DNA of 27,500 bases from Prorocentrum cordatum (GCA_963575745.1 CAUYUJ010000928.1:37501-65000); one strand, 5' to 3'. Shown: positions 1 through 9,412, counted from the first letter of the stretch. Translations and numbers: made by a program. Notes: generated by a model not told the origin, from the letters alone.

Positions 1-450
1 ATGCTCACGCCCTTCTGGGCACCCAATTCGACCTCCGACAGTCGGTTCACTTGGCTGCGGCCACCCTGGCACCTTCGTAGTAGTCCGGGGGCTTGCGCCC
101 TTGCATCAGATTCCACGTCTGCTGCTGTCCCTGGACGCCAGTCCCCGCGGCTGCCTGCAGCTTCCGACGCGTTGCACACGTGCACCTTGGCAGTACTGTT
201 ATTCAGCCTACCGCCAGCCCTTTCGACTCGCCGGCCCGCCGCTGAGGTGCTGCGTGAGGCTCCGGCCCACCGCTTTAGGTTAATTCGTCTTTGCGCGCCC
301 CGCTCTGACTGGACTCGCCGCTAGCGCGCTCGCCTGCGGCCGCTGACTGAAAAAGTAACCCCACCAGCTCATCCAGAAACGATGCCCAGAGGAGTTGCTT
401 CGATCAGGGAAGTGGGCAGCACGCAGAGGAAGGGTCCCCCAGTCGGGGCC
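1..450. other. No supported gene; GC-rich single-copy-looking DNA
   Basis: No recognisable protein or RNA gene is visible. Open frames here are short and give Pro/Ala/Arg-rich translations typical of unused frames in GC-rich DNA. The only stretch that looks slightly protein-like is a minus-strand frame of about 52 codons (roughly 205 down to 47), with a Gln run and the string PPDYYEGARVAAAK. It has no start codon and matches no family I know, so I do not call it a gene. Confidence 0.5.
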
Positions 451-630
451 TCTTAGAGCGTCTGGGAGGCCTCTTGGCGGCCCCGGAGGCCTCTTTGAGC
501 GTCTTGGGTGCCTCGGCGAGCTTCTTGGGGCGTCTTGGAGGTCTCTTGGGAGCCTCTTGGAGGCCTCTTGGGCGCCTCTTTGGGCCTCCTGGGGCCTCCT
601 GGGCGCCTGTTGGGGCCCTCTTGAAGCGCT
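451..630. repeat. Tandem 10-11 bp repeat (CTTGGGNGCCT-like)
   Basis: About 17 imperfect units follow head to tail, for example CTTGGGAGCCT, CTTGGAGGCCT, CTTGGGCGCCT, then 10-bp variants CTTTGGGCCT and CCTGGGGCCT. The period is 10-11 bp, so it is out of phase with codons. The Leu/Gly/Ser-rich frames that cross it are a by-product. It resembles a short-period minisatellite. Confidence 0.8.
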
Positions 631-1370
631 CTTAAACCTTCATAAAACCAATGATTGTTGCTTCTTCGCCGAGGCCTTTTTGGACTCTCTGACACCTCGC
701 GACCGGCCCCGTCCAGGTCCAGGGGAAGTGGTAAGGGGAGGGGCGGGGGTAAACCCCATCCCGAAGGGGACGAGGGGCACATGGAATACAAAAGACCCCA
801 GACCACCTACGCCCTGACGGGATGGTGGGATTCCAGCGAACTCCTCGTTGTCCTCCTCCCATGCGTCGTCATCCTCCTGCTGACCTCGCTGTCCTCCTCC
901 CCCCCCGCCTCATCCCCAGGAGCTGCCAGTTCTGATTCGTTTGTCTCTCTTTTCCCAACCCTCCTCTACAATTACATTACATGAATTCTCTGTCCCCCTC
1001 TTCCCTGATGACGTCCGGAAGATCTCCGACCCCCCTCCGCGTATTCTTATTTCACACACGATTCCCGTGAAATGGGTTGTCGCTTGGTTTTGGTGTCAAG
1101 ATGCTGCTCCCGCTGAAGCGCTGACCCCATTTCTGCGCCTCTGGTTGTTCCAAATCGTGTTCCCGCTGCAGCACGGGCGTTTTCGGTCCTTCCAAATAGC
1201 CCCCAAAATCTAGAAATCCCCCCCCGAAAACACCATCGGAAGTGATTACACCTTCGGCGTCGATTCGCTGATTCGCTGGGCCGCGGAGCCCCCCCCAATT
1301 TTGGGGCATCGTCGATTTCAGGAAGTAACGAGCGGGAGCCCCACGCGCGCCAGGCACCCCTGGGGCCCGA
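631..1370. other. No gene seen; pyrimidine-rich stretch inside
   Basis: I see no supported coding region. Positions about 840-965 are rich in C and T on the plus strand. About 1220-1300 holds short C runs. Overlapping frames on both strands have no family signature. Confidence 0.5.
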
Positions 1371-1504
1371 GCGTGCCAGGCACGCCGGGTGCGCCAGATG
1401 CGCCACGTGTTCCGAGTGCGCCACGTGCGCCGCACACTCCAGCCGCACCAGGTGCGCCACGTCCGGGGCGCGTGCAGAGTGCGTCAGGTGCGCCTGCGCA
1501 CGTG
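1371..1504. repeat. Degenerate 9-bp tandem repeat (GTGCGCCAC-like)
   Basis: Variants of GTGCGCCAC recur at 9-bp or near-9-bp spacing, mixed with GCACGC and CCAGGT words. Because 9 is a multiple of 3, both strands carry repetitive peptides. The minus-strand frame at 1318-1656 reads as about eleven Gly-X-Y triplets (residues 67-99), which imitates collagen. The simplest reading is a minisatellite, not a collagen gene. Confidence 0.7.
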
Positions 1505-1740
1505 AGAGTACACATCGGGAAACATGTCGCCCCCCACCATCGAAAACCAATGCCCATCATTGTGTCGGGTGGGCCTGCGCACAGCAGGCCACGCGCCACC
1601 ACCACCGCCGCCCCTGTCAAAAGCCACTTGGCGGTGATCGTGGGGTGGCCGCGCACGATCCAGATTTAGCCGCGAGATGCATTTTGATGTTTTTTGTGTT
1701 TCAGGTGTGGAAGCCTTGCGCGCAGCAGGGAATATGCTGA

Positions 1741-1850
1741 CACCCCCGCCGTCCTTGTCAAAAACTACCGAATGTTCGCAGGCCTCACGAACATTTTTCA
1801 ACACTCTGCCCCAAAGTATACTTTGTAGTTTTTTGACAAGTATGGTGGGT
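1741..1850. repeat. Nested fold-back / three-hairpin inverted-repeat element
   Basis: The outer arms CTTGTCAAAAACTAC (1754-1768) and GTAGTTTTTTGACAAG (1825-1840) are complementary except for one extra A/T pair position. Inside them lie a second stem, AATGTTCG (1771-1778) with CGAACATT (1788-1795), and a perfect 14-bp palindrome CAAAGTATACTTTG (1812-1825). Flanking C-rich (1741-1752) and G-rich (1842-1860) runs extend the outer pairing weakly. This could be a small MITE-like element or a structured RNA. No transcription signal is visible. Confidence 0.65.
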
Positions 1851-1984
1851 TGGGGGGGGGGGCGCCCCGCCTTGTGTGGAGTTTTTTTTTTTCCGGGGAA
1901 CCCACGGAGCTCGACATGGAGCCACGGTTCCAAACCAGCCAAGACCTCTCGAAGACGATTCGCTGACCCTCCAAGGAACCCGGA

Positions 1985-2160
1985 GCTATGCCATCACATG
2001 TTGTGCGGCGTTGTGGTTTGCAGCGCTGTGCGATGCCATGTTTTGCGGTGCAACGGCCTAATATGCAATGCTCCACTGCGCAGTGCCACGCCTTGCTATG
2101 GAATGCTACGCCCTTCCGTGCTTGTCTACGCCATGCCATGCCGTGTTCGACCATGCATTG
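1985..2160. repeat. ATGC/ATGCC-rich degenerate repeat
   Basis: The words ATGC, ATGCC and GCTATG recur irregularly through this stretch, giving Cys/Met/Ala/Pro-rich translations in several frames. There is no fixed period. I take it as low-complexity sequence. Confidence 0.5.
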
Positions 2161-2352
2161 CGTACTTTCTCGCGATCATTGTCCTGCTCGTCATCCGAGT
2201 GTGCGAATAGATCGGATATATACGCCATGGTAAAGGATGGGAAGGAGTGGTAGGTCGTCGGATATGACGCGAGTGCACCTAGCGCGTCCCCCCCCCTCCT
2301 CCCCAACGTTCCGCAGCCACCTCTTCTTCCCCTTCGTCCCAATTACAGCACC

Positions 2353-2435
2353 GTCATCATCATAATCACCACCTTCATCACCATCAGCATTGCCATCATC
2401 ATCATCCGCATCATCATCACCATCTGCACCATTCT
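2353..2435. repeat. Interrupted CAT/ATC microsatellite
   Basis: Imperfect CAT trinucleotide repeats with CAC and GCA interruptions. Similar CAT runs occur at 10627-10662. Confidence 0.85.
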
Positions 2436-3571
2436 CATGCGAATGCCTATACGGTTTCCCATCATCGTGGCGGTGCTGAGATATTGCGATGTCTGTAAGA
2501 ATTTGGCGTGAGTGTCGTTTCGCTCGTCTTCGCTTCCGTTGCTACGTATTGGGGACCATCATCGGTGAGAATGCGCGCATCAATGTTTGCGCTGTGCCAT
2601 CTAATACACACATGCAGCGCGCTATTCATGGTAAGTCGCTCGCGGTTGTCTTCTGGCGAACCCTCCGGAGCTACAATTTGCTAGCCGTCAGTGTGCCTAC
2701 GTATATCGCTCAGCATACTTCACAATATGATCAGTTGGCCACGACTAAAGGAATCGGGGATCTTTCCCGAAGCGAATTGGATGGTTGCTCGATCTGGCAT
2801 TCGTACGCGTCTTGTGGAATGGGATGAGGATGTGGTTGAAGGGGGTGGCTGGGTGGTGGCTCATCGGTATCCTAAACGGTGTTGTAGGAACATGTTTCAC
2901 CAAATTCGGGAAATTCGGCGCTGGTTTTCTCAATTCCTCCTGATTTGTCGCGTCGCCATTATCAAGTTTGCGTCATGCAGTGTCAGCGCAATGGGCGCGG
3001 CAGCATCACATAACATTTTGATTCGAGATTCTGGCATTTCGATTCCAATGTGGAACCACATGGTTCAACTATTTTCGATCGGGCGCAATAAAACTTCCAC
3101 GAAGCTGCCGTGCGCTGTCGTCGCCAGTGTTATGAAGACAATGTCAAATGGGTGGGTTACGACAGCAAGGAACAGGCAACCGCCAGGGTGTGTGTAGATT
3201 TGGCTGTCGTCCGATTGATGCCTATGTGTCATATAACTGTTTGCTGGTGCGCATGCCATGTATTGCCTCTCGCACTTGTTTCATCGTTGCCTTTGTTTTT
3301 TTTTCTACGTCGATCCCCGTCGCAAAGATTCCCATGCAAGTTTCAGTGGTCATGTGATAACTAAGTTTGTCTACATGGGTATTGCCATCGAGTTGTTCTT
3401 TGTTTGTCCATCGGTTGCGTGATAGTGATCCGCGCAGTGTGAAATTCTTCCGTCGCATGATCCACGTTCGTGCTAAGCAGATTTGTCGCCGCCGCCACCG
3501 TGTCTTAGCTGTTCGCTGCTGCGCGCTACACCACTGCACTGCGGACGCCGACCGCGTCCGCATTTGCTTTA
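2436..3571. other. Less GC-rich block before the retroelement; no recognised gene
   Basis: By eye this ~1.1-kb block has clearly more A/T than its surroundings and few simple repeats, so it may be older unique DNA. The longest plus-strand frame (2691-3197, 168 codons) has no recognisable domain, no evident spliced-leader acceptor context and an unremarkable composition. I list it only as an unassigned open frame. A real exon cannot be excluded. Confidence 0.4.
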
Positions 3572-3670
3572 AGCTGACTCCCCGTAGCCGTTCGGCTGAG
3601 AGATATTGCCCCGCCGATTGGCGGGGGGGGGCGCGGGCTCGGCGCCCCGCGATGAAATTCCCATCGCGAT
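3572..3670 (+). repeat. 5' flanking direct repeat (LTR relic?) with two hairpins and spliced-leader-like motif
   Basis: This copy starts AGCTGACTCCCCGTAGCCG and matches 10504-10600 with mostly transition differences and one or two indels. It holds a small hairpin AGCCG-TT-CGGCT (3586-3597) and a second hairpin CCCCGCC-GATT-GGCGGGG (3610-3627). Positions 3582-3600 read CCGTAGCCGTTCGGCTGAG, close to the dinoflagellate spliced leader core CCGTAGCCATTTTGGCTCA. Homology to the 3' copy fades near 3670, just before the Gag frame. Confidence 0.75.
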
Positions 3671-3682
3671 AGCAGGACCTGA

Positions 3683-4700
3683 GGTCACGAACCGCGCGAC
3701 GGAGCCGCCGCCACGGCGACGGCCGAGCAGATTGGCGACATGGTCAATGATATTCGGAGGCTGCAAGAGAGACTCGGCAGAGCGGGGGCGAATGCTGGAC
3801 AGCGCGGCGGAGCCGACCAGGCGCTGCTCGTCGACGCCACGGCCTTCGGCAATGCCGCGGCTTTCAGCGGCGCCCGCTCGAAGTGGGCGGATTGGAAATT
3901 CGCATTCGCGGCGTTCGTGGCCAGAGCCAATCCGAGAGTCAGCGACCGCGTCAGATGGGCCGGACAGCAGCGAGAAGCCACGGACGACGACGACGATATC
4001 TCGCCACGCGATGGCGAAGGAGCGCCAGCAAGCAGCTCGATGTCGCGCCGAGCCGACAGGTCGCGAGCGAGGCGCTGACCTGGGCCCGGTCAGAAACGCA
4101 GAGAATCAGAACGGGTTCGAGGCGCAGAGAGCTGACACGAGCCACGCACGCGAGGCAGAAGGAGACGCGCTGAACTAGCTGCTGCGCGCGGCCCGCCACT
4201 AGCCTGGACTCCGTGATCAGCGCCATCGAGGAGTGGGAGAGACGAGTGAAGGAGTTCGGCGCGCGCTTCGATCCGCCGGGCGAAAAGCCGCGATCGGGGG
4301 TGCCGAAACCTGCCGCCTGAGGCCGCCCATGCCCACCTGTGCCTCAGCGAGGCCAGCCGCCGCGCGCGCGCCAACGTCAGGCGCGCGATCATCGATTACT
4401 TCGAAGCCCGGCGAGCCAGCCGACCCGACGGAGGACCAGCGCCCACGATGACTAGCCGGCTGGAGAGGCGCCTGGCGGCGCTGGACAAGGAGGGCGGAGG
4501 CGAGTCCGAGGGCGGCAGACGCAATGGCAGGGGCGACATGGGCGGCTAGGGCAAGGGCAAAGGCAAGTCCAAGGACGGCAAGGGCAAAGACAAGCCCGAG
4601 AAGTTTGACGGCCACTGCGGCACGCGCGGGAAGTGGGGCCACAAGCAGAAGGATTGCTGGCGGACCAAGCGAGGCCGAGATGGGCCCGACCGACGCCTGG
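3683..4700 (+). pseudogene. Gag remnant with damaged CCHC zinc knuckle
   Basis: Gag would form the particle and bind element RNA. It is spread over three frames. In frame 2 (first ATG 3740; the frame is open from 3683) residues 36-54 hold FG...FSG...W-x2-W-x-F, a signature I associate with dinoflagellate copia Gag. Frame 3 at about 4080-4178 continues with NGFEAQR. Frame 1 at 4201-4320 has the helical stretch EEWERRVKEFGARF. Frame 2 resumes from 4322 to a Lys/Gly-rich linker and the nucleocapsid knuckle. There is a TGA at about 4318 and a TAG at 4547. The knuckle at 4616-4657 reads CGTRGKWGHKQKDC. The second Cys of C-x2-C-x4-H-x4-C is Arg (CGC at 4625-4627, where TGC is expected). No functional Gag can be made. 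Confidence 0.8.
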
Positions 4701-4837
4701 CGCCGCTGGAGAGCCGGCCGCCGGCAGTTGCGCCTCCAGGAGGGGTCAGGCAAGCTCAGCCAGGAGGAGCCGCGCCCAAGCAGCTCGGGTCGCTCAGCTG
4801 GAGCGGCCGAGACGGCGACAGCGACAATTGCGAGCTG

Positions 4838-5300
4838 GTGCTGATCGTGATCTTTAAGGCCATGCGGGTCGATTGCAACAATGCAGGCAGCGACGCGCGC
4901 CTTTCGGTGGGCCCAGGCGCAGCTAGCAGCGTCCGCAGCGACAAGTTCGCGAAGCGCGTGAAGACGCAGCCCCGCTGGGGCAAGGCGTCCAAGTTCAAGG
5001 GCGAGGGCGGCCAGGAGACGCGATCGATTGGCACGGAGCAGGTGCAGCTGGAGATCGCGAATAAGAAGGCCACGGCGGACTTCGAGGCCCTGCCGCACGA
5101 GGCGCCGATGGAGCCAAGGTGGGCCAGCCCAGCGGCGGGGGCAGTCGCGGACCCGGGCTACAAGGTCACGCTCGGCAAGAGGGCTTGCGAGGTCAGGTTC
5201 GGCGACGGGCAGACTGCGCTGCCAGTCAACAAGAAGAACGGAGCGCACGAGATGCGAGGGAAGCAATTGGCGACGATCGAGAGCCACGTTGCATCGGCGG
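4838..5300 (+). pseudogene. Retroviral-type aspartic protease remnant
   Basis: The protease would cut the Gag-Pol precursor. It lies in the frame starting at 4838, downstream of the zinc knuckle. The place where copia proteases carry the catalytic D-S/T-G-A reads V-G-P-G-A (residues 24-28, 4907-4921). The catalytic Asp is Gly (GGC at 4910-4912) and the next residue is Pro, both explicable as single transitions. Further on come a Gln/Glu-rich beta-strand region (residues 59-84) and a tail at about residues 108-147 resembling the usual V-x-F-D/G-G...N-K-K-x-G end of this protease. The frame is open but the active site is lost. Confidence 0.7.
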
Positions 5301-5439
5301 GCGCGGACATGCAGTTCCGCCGGAGTCCTGGGGATTCGAGCTCAGGCGGCCCAGCGCCCCCACCCGGCCTGGAGCCGATCCGGGAGGTGGTCGAGGAGGG
5401 GGCGAGACCGAGGCCGCTGCCAGATCCCAGGAAGCCGAG

Positions 5440-6340
5440 CGTTGAGGAGGCGGCCGGGCATGAGATCGCGTACGTCCTTCACAGGAGCTGGCGCAGCTTC
5501 TGCGTTCGAGGTCGGACGGGGCCGACGGCGTCTGACCATCGGCGAGAGATCTGGAGCGCCGCGGATCTCGATCGACCATGTGTTTCGCTGGCCAGAGGAC
5601 CGACAGCAGGCCGCTGGCGGCGCTCAGCACGAAGGACGAGGAACGCGGCGCGGCATGGCGAAGTGCACCGTCGTGCCGACCCAGGACCCAGGCCAACAAT
5701 TACCCCGCCGCGCGGCTCCCAGGGCGCGCGCGGATCCGATGCTGGGATACCCCGAGGCGCCGATGAAGTCAGACGGCGAGCCCGCGATCGCCGACGCGGA
5801 GAACCACGTGAAGAAGCTCTGCCAGGACATGGGCATCAAGATCACGCCCCAGGAGAGCCACGTCGGCGATTCGCAGGCGGGCGGGAACATCGATCTGCTG
5901 CGATGCTGGAGGGACCAGATGGAAGTCAACTGCGGGAAGACGTTCATCTCGGACCATCCTCTGATTGCGTGGCAGGCGCAGCACGCGGGCTGGCTGCGCT
6001 CGCGCTGCGCGACGGGCGACGACGGTGAGACCGTGGCCTTGCGACGCATTGGGCGTCGAGCGAAGATTCCGCTGTGCCAGTTCGGCGAGCTGACCACCCG
6101 CAAGCCGAGCAGAAAAGGTAAGAAGCTGAACAAGGCGGAGCCGAACTGGGAGAACGGGCCGACGCTGGGGATCGTCGGGGGGGCTCAGCAGTACACCGCC
6201 GGGCGGGTCGAGGGCAGGCGCGCTGCGCGGTGCCGAGACAGCAAGAGGTTGCCAGTCGACGGGGGCGCTGGCAGGGGTCAGCCGTGCTTGCATTCCGAGG
6301 GGCACCCTGGCAACCGACGCTTGGTCGGGAGGTGCGCGCG
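5440..6340 (+). pseudogene. Integrase remnant, unit 1
   Basis: Integrase would insert element cDNA. The N-terminal HHCC zinc site is in the protease frame (H208, H215, Arg219, C222, counted from 4838). The first Cys of the C-x2-C pair is Arg (CGC at 5492-5494). The frame then shifts near 5515 and the core continues in frame 3. Core residues are Asp in ISIDH (5574-5576), Asp in KSDGEPAI (5772-5774), and an Asp where the catalytic Glu is expected, in DSQAGGNIDLL (5892-5894). The spacings of 66 and 40 codons suit a DDE core. The C-terminal part carries LRSRCATGDDGETVALRR and RRAARCRDSKRLP, typical of copia integrase tails. The part from 5822 onward is repeated at 7606. Confidence 0.85.
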
Positions 6341-6373
6341 GCGCCACCTGCGACATCTGGCGGGCCGTGGCTG

Positions 6374-6600
6374 ATCGAGCACGCCGAGGTGGCGCCGGCT
6401 GAACCCGATGCGAGCGAGCCGACCTACCGGGGGCACTGCAGCACCAAGAAGATGCTCGAGCGCTTCGGGAAGGCCCCCGACTGCCCTGGGCGCTACCCCA
6501 AGGTGATCGCGCAAGTCGCCCAAAACGAGACTTGCCGCTTGAGGATCACGGAGGCAATCATGGACGACCCTGAGGAGAAGACAAGCATTTGAAGTGCGAC
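6374..6600 (+). pseudogene. IN-RT linker with CPxC...H-x3-C zinc-like motif, unit 1
   Basis: This linker reads KKMLERFGKAPDCPGRYP, then AQNETCRLRI. In dinoflagellate copia polyproteins, as I recall them, this region has GCPGC followed by H-x3-C. Here the second Cys of C-x2-C is Arg (CGC at 6491-6493) and the His is Gln. Unit 2 shares the Cys-to-Arg change but keeps the His. The function of this linker is unknown to me; a small zinc-binding fold is an inference. The downstream 6600-6895 is Arg/Gly-rich with shifting frames and holds no identified domain. Confidence 0.65.
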
Positions 6601-6897
6601 ACGCTGGAGAGGCATCACGACGAAATGCGAGCTGGCCAGGGTCGGCGAGCTCGCGTCGGCGACGGACATGCAGATGACGCTGCAATGGCCGCTGCACCCC
6701 CAGCTGGAGTCGGGGCAGCCGCATGGAGGCGGTGGCCGCGAGGGTCGCGGCCAAGAAGCAAAGACACGACGGCCCGGACGCAGGTTCCGAGGTGCGAGGC
6801 AACCCGCAGCCAGCTGGCGACGTCGGGGCGAGCAACATCCCGAGCGACGACGAGAAGATGGCGATCCAAGCGGCGGCGGAGGAGCCCGACGTGAACG

Positions 6898-7600
6898 GAC
6901 GAGGTCGCGAAGTTGTGCGGGATTGGCAGGGCGGACTATTGGGGCGAGATCTCGGGGCTGCCGTCGCCGCCCGAGGCTGTGCTGAAGGCGCAGCTCCACG
7001 AGATGAACGAGCACGCGAGGTTCGGGGTGGCGAGCGAGTGCGACGACGACGAGGGCGGCAGGAGACGGGCGAAGGCCCGCGCCAGAGCCTGTGGAAGGGG
7101 ACCAACAAGGGCGATTCGAACAACATGGACGCGTGAGCCAGGTTGGTGGACAAGCAGTTCAAGCGAGCAGGGGAGGACTCGATGTTCGCACCGACCTCGC
7201 CGCTGGCAGCGTTCAGGCTGCTGTGCAGTAGCGCCGTGGCAGGGCGCACGGAGAAAATAATGCGTGAGCTCTACATCCTGGACATCAAGCGGGCGCTCTT
7301 CCACGCTCACACAAGGAAGCTCGTGCACGCGAAGACGCCACGCCCCAGAGGAACTACGAGGAGCTAGCGGCGCAAGAAGGCAATGCGCGGCGCGCTGAGC
7401 GCCGCGGGCGACTTCCAGGGAGAGCTGCGAGACGGGATGGAGACGACCGCGGGCGCGACGAGGGCAAGGCCTACCCCGCGGTGTTCGACCATTCAGAGAC
7501 GGGCGCGAGATCGCGCGGAGACGGCGGCGACTTGACGTTCGAGGGCGAGGTGGGACCGATGGGACTGGCGATCGACCGACCCTGTACCAGGTCCGACCTC
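6898..7600 (+). pseudogene. Reverse transcriptase remnant, unit 1
   Basis: RT would copy element RNA to DNA. The opening segment (frame 1, about 6898-7050) carries ADYWGEISG and PPEAVLKAQLHEM. Frame 3 then gives WKGTNKGDSNN, a TGA at 7134-7136, and KQFKRAGEDSMFAPTSP...AAFRLL, matching the fingers of copia RT. ILDIKRALFHAHTR (7276-7317) matches the first catalytic-Asp motif, and the Asp is retained. After a TAG at 7365 the frame changes. The second catalytic motif reads GDGGDLTF (7517-7540), with Gly in place of the first Asp of the DD pair (GGC at 7526-7528). At least three frames and two stops make it non-functional. Confidence 0.85.
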
Positions 7601-7882
7601 TGGGACCAGGACATGGGCATCAAGATCACGTTCCAGGAGAGCCACGTCGGCGATTCGCAGGCGGGTGGGAACATCGATCTGCTGCGATGCTGGGAATTCA
7701 AGTGTGGAAAGACGTTCAGCTCGGACCATCCTCTCGCGTGGCTGACGCAGCACGCGGGCTGGCTGCACTCGCGCTGCGCGACCAGCGACGACGGTGAGAC
7801 CGCGGCCCTGCGACGCACTCACTGGGCGTCGAGCGAAGATCCCGCTGCGCCAGTTCGGCGAGCAGAAAAGGCAAGAAGCTGA
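7481..7882 (+). pseudogene. Chimeric open frame across the duplication junction (RT end fused to IN)
   Basis: A 133-codon uninterrupted frame begins in the RT active-site region of unit 1 (FDHSETG...GDGGDLTFEGEV), crosses the junction at about 7606, and continues in frame into the integrase core of unit 2 (DMGIKIT...HVGDSQAGGNIDLL...). Domain order RT then IN does not occur in a normal copia polyprotein, so it is a by-product of the duplication. The first RT Asp and integrase Glu are both lost (Gly at 7526-7528; Asp for Glu). No start context or function is implied. Confidence 0.75.
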
Positions 7883-9073
7883 ACAAGGTGAAGCCGAACT
7901 GGGAGAAGGGGCTGATGCTGGGGATCGCCGGGGGGAGTCAGGAGTACAACGTCGGGCGGATCGAGGACGGGCGCGCGGCGCGGCGCCGAGACAGCAAGAG
8001 GTTGCCAGTCGATGGGGGCGCTGGCAGGAGCTAGCGGTGCTTGCACTCCGAGGGGCGCCCTGGCAACCGACGCCTGGTCGGGAGGAGCGCGCGGTGCCAC
8101 CTGCGACCTCTGGCGAGCCGTTGCTGATCGAGCACGCCCAGGCGGCGCCGGCTGAACCCGCTGCGAGCGAGGCGACCTACAGGAGGCACTACAGCACCAA
8201 TAAGATGCTCGAGCGCTTCGGGAAGACCCCCGACTGCCCTGGGCGCTACCCCAAGGGGATCACGCAGGTCGCCCACGACGAGACTTGCCGCTCGAGAATC
8301 ACGAAGGCAATCATGGACGACCCCGAGGAGAAGACAAGTACCTAAAGCGCGACACGCTGGACAGGCATCACGACGAGATGCGATCTGGCCAGGGTCGGCG
8401 AGCTCGCGTCGGCGACGGACCTGCAGATGACGCCGCAATGGCCGCTGCACCCTCACCTGGAGGCGCGGCGACCGCATGGAGGTGGCGGCCGCGAGGATCG
8501 CGGCCAAGGAGCAAAGACACGACGGCCCGGACGCAGGTTCCGAGGTGCGAGGCGACCCGCAGCCAGCGGGCGACGTCGGGGCGAGCAACATCCCGAGCGA
8601 CGACGAGATGCAGCAGTTGATGGCGATCCAAGCGGCGGCGGACGAGCCCGACCTGAACCGACGAGGTCGCGAAGTTGCGCGGGACAAGCAAGGCGGACTA
8701 TTGGGGCGAGATCTCGGGGCTGCCGTCGCCGCCCGTCTACATCCTGGACATCAAGCGGGCGCTCTTCCACCCTCACACAAGGAAGCTCGTGCACCCGAAG
8801 GCGCCACGCCTCAGAGGAACTACGAGGAGCTAGAGGCGCAAGAAGGCAATGCGCGGCGCGCTGAGCTCCCGCGGGCGACTTCCAAGGAGAGCTGCGAGAC
8901 GGGGTTGAGACGACCGCGGGCGCGACGAGTGGTAAGGCCTACCCCGCGGCGTTCCACCAGTCAGGGACGGGCGCGAGCTCGCGCGGACACGGGGGCGACT
9001 TGACGTTCGAGGGCGAGGTGGAACCGATGAGGCCAGCGATCGACCGACCCCGTGCCTGGCTCGACCTCTCGGA
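7606..9073 (+). repeat. Tandem duplication unit 2, with a ~296-bp internal deletion
   Basis: This is the second copy of the integrase-linker-RT block. Relative to unit 1 it lacks the sequence corresponding to 6974-7269. The break is at 8735/8736, where CCGCCCG runs straight into TCTACATCCTGG. The deletion removes most of the RT fingers. Small indels also occur around 7697-7735. Confidence 0.9.
7883..8345 (+). pseudogene. Integrase tail and IN-RT linker remnant, unit 2
   Basis: This continues unit 2 in another frame with KIPLRQFGE, RRAAPRQQEVASR (frame-shifted relative to the family) and then YRRHYSTNKMLERFG and DCPGRYPKG. The linker keeps Cys at 8234-8236 but has Arg (8243-8245) for the second Cys, as in unit 1. 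It retains the downstream His in AHDETC, which unit 1 lost. It is a useful comparison copy for dating individual lesions. Confidence 0.7.
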
Positions 9074-9412
9074 CCAGAACCAAGCGACGACAAGCAAGGG
9101 TTGCTGCTGAACAGGGTGATTTCCCGGCAGCCCGAGGGCATCTGGTGGGGGGCGGACCCACGCCAAGCCGAGCTGCTGGCGGCCGAACTGGGGCCGATCG
9201 ACGCCAAGGCGGCGGCAGCGCCTGCCGACGGCTGACGGCAGCGGAGCGGCTAGCGGCGAAGCCACCGTCAGCAAAGGCTGAGACGACCTACCGCAGAGTG
9301 GCTGCACGTGAGAATTACGTGGCACAAGACCGACCTGACGCGCGCAACGCTGCGAAGGAGTGCTGCCGCGGGATGGCCAAGCCGACCGGCGTGCACCGCA
9401 AGCTGCTCAAGA
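8650..9412 (+). pseudogene. Reverse transcriptase remnant, unit 2 into single-copy RT C-terminus
   Basis: An ADYWGEISG segment is joined by the deletion to ILDIKRALFHPHTR. The second catalytic motif reads RGHGGDLTFEG (8982-9014). The usual HGDD has become HGGD, with GGC at 8994-8996. Past 9077 the sequence is no longer duplicated. Frame 2 (9083-9235) reads LLLNRVISRQPEGIWWGADP and RQAELLAAELG, ending at a TGA (9233). Frame 1 then gives YRRVAARENYVAQDRPD and AAKECCRGMAKPT, the thumb/connection region of copia RT. The lost Asp pair and frameshifts make it inactive. Confidence 0.85.

Larger units (their letters stand above)
5822..7605 (+). repeat. Tandem duplication unit 1 (IN core to RT active site)
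   Basis: This ~1784-bp unit is followed directly by a second copy. The stretches I compared by eye (5822-5908 and 7271-7400 with their partners) differ at roughly 4% of positions. Unit 1 starts within the integrase core and ends just after the RT active-site region. The junction holds the 4-bp word CCAG, present at both parental positions (5822-5825 and 9074-9077). Confidence 0.9.

Noticed and set aside
1318-1656. Collagen-like Gly-X-Y frame on the minus strand
   Set aside because: The triplets follow exactly from the 9-bp DNA repeat. Only about eleven occur, and the plus strand shows an equally repetitive peptide.
2691-3197. 168-codon plus-strand frame as a gene
   Set aside because: No domain, no splice or leader-acceptor context and no start preference. 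Noted only as an unassigned frame.
4217-5287. Long (356-codon) minus-strand open frame
   Set aside because: It is antisense to recognisable Gag and protease sequence. Its Leu/Ala/Arg-rich composition is what the reverse strand of GC-rich coding DNA produces.
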